Below, piece after piece: positions 35,001 through 44,938 of a DNA stretch of 58,101 bases. The stretch spans positions 1 through 58,101 of the forward strand of contig JBGAWE010000004.1 in the NCBI GenBank assembly GCA_044227705.1, read 5' to 3'. The first letter of the stretch is position 1; every line of letters begins with the position of its first letter. A model generated the notes under the pieces. The model made no database searches. It worked only from the letters and a program-made list of their open reading frames with translations, and was not told the origin of the DNA. The stretch comes from JANOQP01 sp044227705 (GTDB lineage Bacteria > Bacteroidota > Bacteroidia > Chitinophagales > Saprospiraceae). A program made the translations under genes and the position numbers.

Positions 35001-36000
35001 GGGCGACATCAACCGCAACGGCTCGGTCACAACGTTCGACATGATTGAGCTGCGCAAACTGGTGCTCGGCGTCTACACGGAGTTCCCGCAAAACAGCTCG
35101 TGGCGGTTCGTGGAAAGCGGCTTCCACTTCCCCGACCCGGCGAACCCCCTGGCCTCCGCCTTCCCCGAGATGAAGATGGTCCCGCTGACCTTGACGGGTG
35201 CGACGGCCGACTTCACCGCCATTAAAATCGGCGACCTCAACCACACGGCGACCGCCAACGACGGCCTCAACGGCAGCGCGGACGACCGGGGAGAACTGCC
35301 TGAAATACCCTTCTTCTTCCATGAAAAAGAATGGGCGGCGGGCGAAACCATCGACCTGCCGCTCCGGGTGAGCGACTTCAAAAAGGTGGAAGGCCTGCAG
35401 TTCACCCTCGAATTCGACCCGACGACGCTGGCCTTCGACGACATTTTCTCGGAAAACCTCCCCGGCTTCTCGCCCGCCAACATCGGCGCGGCGCGGCTCG
35501 ACGAGGGGCTGCTGACCTTCAGTTGGAACACCCCAGCGGCCGAGTCCACCGGCCTCGAACTGGGCGACGACGCGCCGATTTTCACCCTGCGGATGCACAC
35601 CCTTCGCGCCGGGAAACTCTCGGAATCAATGAAACTGAACAGCCGCCTGACGGCCGCCGAGGCGTGGGAAATTGGGGACAAGAGGAAAAAACCAACACTT
35701 GCGTTCCGCCAAAAGGACGGCGCGACGACCGCCCCGACCGCGGGCAACGAACTGATGCAAAACCAGCCCAACCCCTTCAGCGACCAGACGGCCATCGGCT
35801 TCCAACTCGCTGAAAACCAAGAGGTTGCGCTGAAAATCTTCGACCTCTCGGGCCGCCTCGTCTTCTCGGAAACCGCCGAGGCGACGGCCGGGCCGAACGA
35901 GTTCTGGCTCGACAAATCGAGCCTGCCGGGTCGCGGCGTGTACGTCTACAGGGTGGAGACGGCGACGTGGTCGGCCTCGCGGAAGCTCATCGTCGAGTGA
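32083..36000 (+). CDS. Giant T9SS-exported surface protein with dockerin and cohesin-like domains (copy 1)
   Basis: Secreted protein of 1305 residues. A long N-terminus precedes the hydrophobic export segment (AVFLLLFLTGKIWAQ). Then come repeated beta-sandwich, HYR-like modules with paired cysteines (recurring blocks such as PPTIACKDTLVSC, PEIECRTKVPV, KPVVKCPADLAVSC), a carboxypeptidase-regulatory-like domain (about 890-940), an extended dockerin (about 945-1055; calcium loops NDDPANGISTFD and DINRNGSVTTFD), a cohesin-like beta-sandwich (about 1085-1200; LPLRVSDFKKVEGLQFTLEF) and a T9SS sorting tail (from about 1223, NQPNPFSDQTAIGFQL). Surface attachment or secretion by T9SS follows. ATG 32083 is the most plausible start; 32198 is an alternative. 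Copy 2 lies 1.4 kb downstream. Confidence 0.9.
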   Translation: MRICFINTAPVMSGAEGFRLFFQKNGIQKPGFGQIAGRMAVFLLLFLTGKIWAQPNCEPVCKPTEHFNMLPTAPAAAPTITPADVLSPPLCVGNHTVTIFNQALTAQIPQPLVGGFYVGSWRWAKVTYSGSGLTCMTKVFFDDNTPPTIACKDTLVSCNTPLDTATLGRPVVSDNISGQFWLKSNLSFTDVVTAVGACSDNFLQKINRRWETFDQSGNTATCIQKIEVKRPVLDDVEFPSDVDIPACMGKSKDNLALTGQPLINGRPITDPACGFTVSRHDGISSLCGTTDTTWERHWQVILPQPCTGIKDTLFGLQYITKMDTTHPTLLCPMDMTVGFVSGECFGNVTLPPVYANDFCAGIIQAIPSWYYGSGIGVFENIPAGTYDITYTAADCNNESTCQLKLTVEDQQPPEIECRTKVPVMLGANGKASVPAKVFLLNYSDNCTNDFVFSIDDGSGIFKPDLEVDCSDIGTLVATVRVAEYGNLNSFAECMVTVQVIDKMKPVVKCPADLAVSCSDPNLFNLNAFGQPSITDNCSVADVQYSEKKEISAMCGDGFIVRKWIATDPSGNKDSCSQKITVVLDKPFSAANIVWPKDTVIFDCSAAVDPSLFPAAYKEPSFKGVFCGMPVFSKTDAVYDGGKPACWKIVRKWKVINWCGYNQQTGSPSWEYYQTIAVMDSIKPVMHLPADMTVSLGATCTTGPVTASATATDCSVNITWKQYLLNGTKNPYATNANSPNLSGNYPAGTTTVKVICSDGCGNEAVGLWKVTVKDLKAPTPVCVNGLSVNLSKMGDNIFMAMVNAKDFNQSSTDNCTAAADLKFTIRKADPNATGPATETVVSFDCNDLGTQIVELWVTDLAGNSDYCTTYIIVQDNKGWCMTNTSKITGSIKTDMGEMLENAKIELMNNAAVVPVATSAQGNFALQNLSIGQDYAVHPVKNDDPANGISTFDLIAIQKHVLGIAPFTSPWQYIAGDINRNGSVTTFDMIELRKLVLGVYTEFPQNSSWRFVESGFHFPDPANPLASAFPEMKMVPLTLTGATADFTAIKIGDLNHTATANDGLNGSADDRGELPEIPFFFHEKEWAAGETIDLPLRVSDFKKVEGLQFTLEFDPTTLAFDDIFSENLPGFSPANIGAARLDEGLLTFSWNTPAAESTGLELGDDAPIFTLRMHTLRAGKLSESMKLNSRLTAAEAWEIGDKRKKPTLAFRQKDGATTAPTAGNELMQNQPNPFSDQTAIGFQLAENQEVALKIFDLSGRLVFSETAEATAGPNEFWLDKSSLPGRGVYVYRVETATWSASRKLIVE

Positions 36001-36109
36001 AATTTCTGAAAATTAATCTTTCCAATAATCGCAGAGCGTCGGCCTGAATCGCGGCAAGTCCCAAACTGCGGCGATGTAAGCACAGATTCTCTCACAGTTG
36101 GTACAACGG

Positions 36110-36146
36110 ACCCGCGCAGGCAAGGGCTTGCGCGGGTTCCGTTTTT
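36110..36146 (+). terminator. Intrinsic terminator after giant surface gene 1
   Basis: ACCCGCGCA (36110-36118) pairs perfectly with TGCGCGGGT (36129-36137), extended by CGG/TCCG with a bulge, and ends in five T's (36142-36146). Confidence 0.7.
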
Positions 36147-36314
36147 GGCGCGGGGCCTTGCCGGCGTCGCCCAGCGCTGCCGCGACGCCGACCTCGACCC
36201 GGTCGAAGGAGACAACTTCTGCCTCCTAGGCCTCGTCTGCCTCGACGGCTCGGCCGAATTCTCCGACGTCCGCCTTGTCATCTTCCGGCCGAAGGGCGAC
36301 ATCTTCCCCAAAAT

Positions 36315-36349
36315 AAAGGGTTCGACAGCCAAACCGTCGAACCCTTTTT
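36315..36349. terminator. Bidirectional terminator before the barrel gene
   Basis: AAAGGGTTCGAC (36315-36326) pairs with GTCGAACCCTTT (36336-36347) perfectly around a 9-base loop, with an A-rich left flank and T's on the right. It serves the minus-strand barrel gene that ends at 36392. The 36147-36314 stretch between the two terminators holds no gene I can support. Confidence 0.85.
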
Positions 36350-36391
36350 CATTTCCAAGCCATTGATTTTCAACAAGTTGAACAGCCTCGG

Positions 36392-37105
36392 CTACTTGTC
36401 GAGGCCCGATTCGTCCAGCTTTTTCTTCATACGGGGCTGCGGCGGATCAATCCAATATTGGACGGTGAAGGAGACGAGGCCGAACCAATCATTGTTCCCC
36501 TGGCGGCCCGATTCGCAGACGCCGTCGAGGTCGTCGGTGAACGGCAGGTGCGTCGCCGCCTCGAGGCCGAGGGTGAAGTTCGGGTTCAGCTCGTACTGCC
36601 CGCCGATGCCGAAGGGGACGAAGAAGCTGTACCGGCCGCCCATCCGTGACAGCTCAGGCGCGTCGAGGCTGTGGCCCGTGCATTTCGCGCTGAACATGAC
36701 CGCCCCGAGGCCGCTGAAAACGATGGGCGAGAAATGCCGCTTGAACTCGCGGTTGCGGTCGAAGCGCGGTGTGCCGAGGATGTTCCACTGCCCGTTGATG
36801 CTTGCGGCGAAGATGTCGTTGGTGAACGACAGGCCGCGCGCCTTGCGGTCGGGGTAGTTGAAGTCGGAGCCGCTGATCCGGGCAACGTCGAGGGCGAAGC
36901 GGATGGACAGCTCGGGCGTCAGGTTCTTGCGCAGGAAGGCCCCGGCGGAAAGGTTGGTCTCGCTCAAGTTGAGCTGTTTTTCCACAAGGTCGCCCTGATA
37001 GTTGGCGAGGCCGAGCTTGAGGCCTATGGCCTGCGATTGGGAAAAAACGGCGGTTTGGGGGATGAGCCAAACAGCCAGCATCGGGAGGAGAAAGGACTGT
37101 TTCAT
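36392..37105 (-). CDS. Outer-membrane beta-barrel protein (DUF6089-like)
   Basis: Protein of 237 residues with a signal peptide (KQSFLLPMLAVWLIPQTAVFSQ). The mature start, AIGLKLGLANYQGDL, and subsequent amphipathic strands resemble the DUF6089-type barrels of Bacteroidota. A central MGGRYSFFVPFGIGGQYEL and TFTLGLEA-like strands continue the barrel. The C-terminus is charged (PRMKKKLDESGLDK), not aromatic. ATG 37105 chosen for the signal peptide. It lies between the two giant surface protein genes on the opposite strand; some DUF6089 barrels interact with T9SS machinery, but that link is inference here. Confidence 0.75.
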   Translation of the reverse strand: MKQSFLLPMLAVWLIPQTAVFSQSQAIGLKLGLANYQGDLVEKQLNLSETNLSAGAFLRKNLTPELSIRFALDVARISGSDFNYPDRKARGLSFTNDIFAASINGQWNILGTPRFDRNREFKRHFSPIVFSGLGAVMFSAKCTGHSLDAPELSRMGGRYSFFVPFGIGGQYELNPNFTLGLEAATHLPFTDDLDGVCESGRQGNNDWFGLVSFTVQYWIDPPQPRMKKKLDESGLDK

Positions 37106-37379
37106 TTGTAAATCGGTTGAAGAATGTGAAAAAACGGCCCAGCGAAGGGCCAAAATCGGTTGCGGACTAATTGCCGAACCGGCCGGATTGGGCCGTGATG
37201 GCCGAAAAGCGTTTCCCCAAAATCAGGTTTTCCGAGCCACGCTCACCCCTTGTTTTCTGCCCAAAACCCGGGAGGGCACGGTTGCCGAAAAACCTCAAAT
37301 TCGATTTCGGAACGGATTTTGACTTTCGCTCATCCGACCCTTTCGGGTCTGAATCTGTGAACAGTCGATAATCCAGCCG

Positions 37380-40300
37380 ATGCCGCTTCCATTAGCCACG
37401 AACATTTCTCTTTGGCCCAAAACAGGCCTTTCTCGAACCCTCGCCGCGAGGGTTCGGGCCGGGCTTTTCCTGTTTTCGGCCTTTCTGTTTGTGGAAAAAT
37501 CGGCGGCCCAATGCGTCCTCGGCTGCTCGCAAAACCTGCAAGTCTCGCTCGACGCAACCGGCCATGTGACCATCACGGTTGCGCTCATCGCGCCGTATGC
37601 CTCCCAAAACTGCCCCGGGCAAATCAATTTGACGGTATACAGCCCGAGCGGGCAAGTCATCTCACCCGTCATAGATTGCACGCGGCTCAACCAAACTTTG
37701 ACCGTCAAGGTCGAACACGTCCCGACAGCGAACGTTTGCTGGGGGAGCGTCGTCATAAAAGACTATTTGCCGCCCGTTATTTCCGGCCAGGACAAATGGC
37801 TGTTTTGTACTCAATCGACGGAGCCGGCGACGACCGGCTTCCCGGCGGTCACGGACAATTGCACGACCATGTCGCAGTCCGATTTGTACTACACCGACCT
37901 CCTGACCGACCTGCCCTGCGGCACTTCGCAAGCCGGAACCCCAGTCACCGCCCGCATCGACCGGACTTGGAAGGCGAACGACGCGAGCGGAAACTCCGGC
38001 ACCTTCCTCCAAAAAATCTGGATAAAGCGGGCGGTTCTAACCGACGTTGCGTTCCCCCTCGACCGCGACGACGTGGCCGCCCCCGCACTCGATTGCGCCC
38101 AAGACCCGGCCGACCTCTCGCTCACCGGGCAGCCGACGGTCTTCGGCCTGCCGCTGGCGAACAACGGCTTCTGCGACCTCGGCGCGACGAAGACCGACCA
38201 ATCCTTCGCCAACTGCGGCCCTGTCTCCAAAAAGATATCGAGGAACTGGCAGGTCGTCGATTGGTGCACGAATTCGGTCGCCGCGCAAGTCCAGACCATC
38301 AAGACGCTCGACAAAAAAGCGCCCGTCGTCGCCGCGCCCGCCAACCTGACGTTGGCCACCGGTGCCAGCGAGTGCCTCACGACCGTCACCATCCCGACCC
38401 CCGTTTCGAGCGACGACTGCTCGGGGGTCAATTGGTCGGTCGCGTGGCCGTTCGGCTCGGGCTTCGGGCCGTTTTTCAACGTGCCGCCCGGCGTTCATTC
38501 CGTGCTGTTCACCGCGACCGATGGGTGCGGGAATTCCTCGACTTGCTCGATGAAAATCACGGTCGCCGACCAGTCACCGCCGAGCGCGGTCTGCAAGAGC
38601 AATTTGCAAGTGACCCTCCCGACAGGCAGCGGCTCGGCCTCGCTCGCGGCCTCGACTTTCGACGGCGGGAGCTTCGACAACTGCCTCATTTTCAGCAAGT
38701 TGGCCAGCCGCGACGGGCAGCCGTTCGGGGCTTCGGTCAATTTCAGTTGTGCCGACGTAGGGCCGAATCCGGTCTTGGTGAAACTCAAAGTCGCCGACCC
38801 GGCGGGAAACGAAACGACCTGCGACGCCTTCGTCTCGGTGAAAGATTTCGCCCCACCCGAAATCACCTGCCCCTCCGATCGGACACTCGAATGCTGGCAG
38901 GATTTCACCCATCCGAACGTGGCAGGGCAGCCCATCGCCACCGACAATTGCGGCCAACCGGCATTGATTTTCAACGACTTATCAACGCTGACCGCCTGCA
39001 ACGACGGCCTCATCACCCGAACTTGGAAGGCCACAGACGCGGGCGGAAACACTGCGACCTGCCTCCAAAAAATCACCCTCCTCAAAACGCCGGGCAACCT
39101 GACCGTCAGCTTCCCGGCCGACCTGATCATCACCTCCTGCCCCGGCCCGCTCACCCCCGCCAACTCCGGTGGTCAGCCGACTTGGACAGGCCCTTCCTGC
39201 CAGCCGCCGCTCGTCACCTTCACCGACACGCTGCAAAACGCGCCGCCGCCCGCCTGTTTCAAAATCAAAAGGCACTGGCGGGTGCTCGACCAATGCACGT
39301 TCGAGGCGAGCGGCCAGACGGCCGGGCTTTTCCAAAAAGACCAAATCATCACCGTCGAGGACGGACAGCCGCCGGTCTTCGCGCCGTTGGCCGACCTCGT
39401 TTTCACCTCCCCGACAGGCTGCAGCTTGCCGCTGGCCATCAGCCTGCCCGATGCGGCGGCGACGGATTGCAGCCCTTTTTTGAGCATCTCGAACAACTCG
39501 CCGTTCGCCGGTTCGGCGGGGAAAAACGCGAGCGGCGTCTACCCAATCGGCTCGCACGTCATCACGTTCACGGCCATCGACGGTTGTGGAAACTCGGCGA
39601 CCGTCACCCAAAAAATAGAGGTGAAGTGCGTCCCGCCGACTGCCGTCTCCATATCGGGCAGAATCCTCACGGAGGATGGAAAAGCGGTCAAAAACATCGG
39701 CGTTTCAGCCGAGACCGATGGAATTTCGAGAAAGACCGCCTCGGCAGCCGACGGTCGCTTCACCGCCGACAGCCTCCAAAAAGGCGCAACCTTCGTCCTG
39801 AAACCGGCCTGTCGAAAAGGTTGGGTCAACGGCGTCTCGACCTTCGATTTGGTGGCCATCAAGAAGCACATCCTCAACGTCCAGCCGCTCGACTCGCCGT
39901 TCAAGCTCATAGCCGCCGACATCAACCGCAACGGCTCGGTGACGACTTTTGACATCGTCGAACTGCGCAAACTCATCCTAGGAATCTACGATTCGCTGCC
40001 CGCCAACGACTCGTGGCGGTTCGTCGATTCGAGCTACGTTTTCAGCGACCCGACATGGCCTTTCAATGAGGTCTTCCCCGAGAAGATTACGCTCGACGCG
40101 GTCCAGTCGAACCTCTCGGGCAAGAATTTCACCGCCATCAAAATCGGCGACGTGAACGGGACGGTTGACCCGACGAACCCTTTTTCGGGCGAAGCCGAGC
40201 CGCGCGGGAGCGACAGCGATTGGCCGATTTTCATTGAAAATCAATTGTTTAGAAAAGGCGAGCGAATCTATGTCTCCCTTCAATCAACCGATTTGGACAA

Positions 40301-40902
40301 GCTCGACGGCTTCCAACTGGCCGCACATTTTGACCCGAAAAAACTCCGCTCGGTTTCCATCGAACCCAATTCGGCTATCGGCGAAGAAGATTTGAACAAG
40401 AAAAAACTGGCCGACGGCGACCTCCTTTTAAGCTGGCTCGACCCCGGCGAGGGCGGCTGGCCGTCGGGCGATTCGACCATTTTGGATTGGCAATTTGACT
40501 GCCTCGATGATGGCTGGTTGAGTGATGTTCTCTTTTTAAAAAATGACCGGCTGGCCGCCGAGGCTTATCAAACCGACGGTCGGAGGCTGGCTGGGCGGCT
40601 CGAGTTTTTTGAAAAAAGCCAGCCGAAGCCAACGGGTTTTGAGGCTCGAATCGAGGCGCGGCCGAACCCGTTTTCCGACGAGACGAACTTGTTTTTTTGA
40701 AATGCCCGAAGCCGGGCTGGCCACTTTTGAAATCACCGACGCGACCGGCAGGCTGTTAAAAAAGCGGTCGGGGTTTTTTGAAAAAGGCAGCAAGCAAGCC
40801 GCGTTTTCAGCCGAGGATTTCCCCGGCTCGGGGGTCTATTTTGTTCGGCTTCTCATCGCCGGGCAGCCGCCGGTGAGTGAGCGGGTTTTGTTTTTCCCAT
40901 GA
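37380..40902 (+). CDS. Giant T9SS-exported surface protein with dockerin and cohesin-like domains (copy 2), frameshifted
   Basis: Paralogue of the protein at 32083. Signal peptide AGLFLFSAFLFVEKSAAQ, repeated HYR-like modules (about 45-750), a regulatory-like domain (about 755-815), an extended dockerin (about 819-930; DINRNGSVTTFD loop) and a cohesin-like domain (about 950-1075; IYVSLQSTDLDKLDGFQLAAHF). As read, the frame stops at 40700 inside the sorting tail, right after RPNPFSDETNLFF. The +1 frame continues EMPEAGLATFEITDATGRLL and ends ERVLFFP at 40902. The break is a run of seven T's (40692-40698); six would join the frames and give 1173 residues. It may be slippage or an assembly error. 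A palindrome lies in the signal-peptide region. Confidence 0.88.
37434..37456. repeat. Palindrome in the signal-peptide region of giant gene 2
   Basis: CGAACCCTCG (37434-37443) and CGAGGGTTCG (37447-37456) are perfect reverse complements with loop CCG. They encode the Arg/Ala-rich n-region just before the hydrophobic core, about 55 bases into the gene. Confidence 0.75.
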
Positions 40903-40957
40903 AAACTCGGCCGTTCGGCGAGCAGGGATTTTGGACGAGGGCCCCAACAGCGGCCGG

Positions 40958-41326
40958 TCACCCGACTTTTTCCAACCCGTGAAACCGGAGAAAATGACCC
41001 GGCACGGCTGGGTTGTAAACACACAAAATCAGCGCGGCCCGCTGCCTTTTCCCGACCGGCGGAAAGAGGATTTTGATTGGGTTGTGCGCGTAGCCGCTCT
41101 CGGTGAACAGCGCGGTCTGCCGGTTCCTCGGCAGCTTGAACAGGCGAAGCTCGGCCGCGCTCGCGGGCAGCGGGAGGTCGCCGTAGCCTTCTTCCTCCAA
41201 AAAATTTCGGACCATTTCGAGGCTCCGTTCGAGGGTGCCGCCCGCGAAGACGGTGCGGTATTCCCAGCCGTCGCTCGTGCCGCCTTGATAGTCCGAGCCG
41301 GCCTCGGGGAAGTTTTCGCGGAGCAT
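40958..41326 (-). CDS. Small conserved-looking hypothetical protein
   Basis: Protein of 122 residues with no domain I can name. It is soluble, has no signal peptide, and has a mixed alpha/beta pattern: SLEMVRNFLEEEGYGDLPLP, then ELRLFKLPRNRQTALFTESGYAHNPI and RAALILCVYNPAV. The ATG at 41326 is favoured over longer starts because the upstream part lacks protein-like character and would overlap the kmo start. It is divergent from kmo (139-base spacer) and ends 55 bases past giant gene 2. Reading is supported by codon use and by a regular helix/strand pattern, not by homology. Confidence 0.6.
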   Translation of the reverse strand: MLRENFPEAGSDYQGGTSDGWEYRTVFAGGTLERSLEMVRNFLEEEGYGDLPLPASAAELRLFKLPRNRQTALFTESGYAHNPIKILFPPVGKRQRAALILCVYNPAVPGHFLRFHGLEKVG

Positions 41327-41465
41327 TTTTCGTGGAAGATTTTTGGCCCTCGGGCTGGGCGAAACGGTGGAACCCTGCCCGGCGGCGAATATAGAACCGG
41401 CCGAAATTTTGGGCGCGGCGTTGACCTCGGCAGCTAATTTCACCCCGGCTTTCAACCAAATTCTC

Positions 41466-42827
41466 ATGAAAAACAAATCCGCAACCATCGTCGGCGCGGG
41501 GCTGGTCGGCAGCCTTTGGGCCGTTTTTTTGGCAAAAAGGGGCTACAAAGTGCGCGTCTTCGAGCGGCGGCCCGACCTGCGCAAGACCGGCCTCATCGGC
41601 GGCCGCAGCATCAACCTCGCCATGAGCCACCGGGGCTGGACGGCCATCGAAAAGGCGGGCATCCGCGCCGAGCTCGAAAGCCACGCCATCCCGATGCCGG
41701 GGCGGATGATGCACTCCGTGGCGGGCGAACTGACCTTCCAACCATACGGAAAATCGGGCGAGGCCATCTATTCCGTCTCGCGCGGCGGGCTGAACCTCGC
41801 CCTGCTAAACATCGCGGCGGGGATGCAGGGGGTCGAGTTTTTTTTCAACCAACGCTGCCTCGACGTCGATTTGAACGAGCCGAAAATCTATTTCGAGGAC
41901 ACGGCGACCGGGCAGAAATCAACTGTCGAATCCGACCTGATTTTCGGAACGGACGGGGCCTTTTCGATGGTCAGGCTGGCGATGCAGAAGACCGACCGGT
42001 TCAATTTTTCCCAAAAATACCTTGTCCACGGCTACAAGGAGCTGCACATCCCGCCCGCGCACGGCGGCGGTTTTCGCATGGAAAAGAACGCTCTGCACAT
42101 TTGGCCGCGCGGCAATTTCATGCTCATCGCGCTGCCGAACGAGGACGGATCGTTCACCTGCACGCTCTTTTTGCCGTTTGAGGGGGAGGTCAGTTTCGAG
42201 AAATTGACGGGCGACGCGGAGGTTGTTTCCTTCTTCGAAAAACACTTCCCCGACGCGGCCGCGCTGATGCCCGATTTGCTCGGCGTCTTCAACCGAAACC
42301 CGACCTCCTCGCTCGTCACCATCCACTCCAACCCGTGGCAATGGCAGGGGCGAATCGGCTTGCTGGGCGACGCGGCGCACGCCATCGTGCCCTTCTACGG
42401 ACAGGGGATGAATGCCGGTTTCGAGGACTGCACCATCCTTGACGCGCTCCTCGACGAGATGGGCGAGGACTGGGCGGCGGTGCTGCCCGAGTTCAGCCGC
42501 CGCCGCCAGCCGAGCGCGGACGGGATTGCCGAACTGGCCCAGCGCAACTTTGTGGAGATGCGCTACCTGGTGGGCGACCCCCGGTTCATTTTGAGGAAGA
42601 AAATAGCGGCGCGACTGGCTGAGAAGTTCCCGGGCGAGTTCCTGCCGGTCTATTCGATGGTGACTTTTTCGGACACGCCCTACGAGGTCGCGCTGCGCGA
42701 GGACGACGCGCAGAACGAGTTGTTTTCAAAAATCCTGTCGATACAAGACATTGAAAATCAATGGGATGGAGCAGAGGTGGAGGCGGTTTTCAAAAACTGG
42801 CTGGCCGAGAAGAAGGCAAGTAATTGA
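41466..42827 (+). CDS. kmo: Kynurenine 3-monooxygenase
   Basis: FAD-dependent hydroxylase that turns kynurenine into 3-hydroxykynurenine using NADPH and O2, in tryptophan breakdown toward quinolinate/NAD. The 453-residue protein has the dinucleotide motif VGAGLVGSLWA, the RSINLAMSHRG segment characteristic of Kmo, the mid motif IFGTDGAFSMVR and the second FAD motif GDAAHAIVPFYGQGMNAGFED. It ends with a helical, probably membrane-tethering C-terminus. ATG 41466 selected for the FAD motif. No other kynurenine-pathway gene is adjacent; a cyclase-family formamidase-like gene is 22 kb away. Confidence 0.94.
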   Translation: MKNKSATIVGAGLVGSLWAVFLAKRGYKVRVFERRPDLRKTGLIGGRSINLAMSHRGWTAIEKAGIRAELESHAIPMPGRMMHSVAGELTFQPYGKSGEAIYSVSRGGLNLALLNIAAGMQGVEFFFNQRCLDVDLNEPKIYFEDTATGQKSTVESDLIFGTDGAFSMVRLAMQKTDRFNFSQKYLVHGYKELHIPPAHGGGFRMEKNALHIWPRGNFMLIALPNEDGSFTCTLFLPFEGEVSFEKLTGDAEVVSFFEKHFPDAAALMPDLLGVFNRNPTSSLVTIHSNPWQWQGRIGLLGDAAHAIVPFYGQGMNAGFEDCTILDALLDEMGEDWAAVLPEFSRRRQPSADGIAELAQRNFVEMRYLVGDPRFILRKKIAARLAEKFPGEFLPVYSMVTFSDTPYEVALREDDAQNELFSKILSIQDIENQWDGAEVEAVFKNWLAEKKASN

Positions 42828-42836
42828 TCGAAAATC

Positions 42837-44873
<2,037 letters not shown>

Positions 44874-44938
44874 CTTTTTTAAAACAAATTTGAGCAAAAA
44901 TCGAGTGGCGATTTTTTCTTTTTGAAACAGCGTTCGAT

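Noticed and set aside
36145..36366. 73-residue frame between two terminators
   Set aside because: Lies across a terminator, no start context, no homology I recognise; a gene relic cannot be excluded.
37412..39952. 846-residue open frame overlapping giant gene 2 in another plus-strand frame
   Set aside because: Arg/Pro-rich shadow with no domain; the overlapping frame encodes signal peptide, repeats and dockerin.
41343..41465. Longer kmo start at 41343
   Set aside because: The added residues precede the FAD motif without homology and overlap the divergent promoter region.
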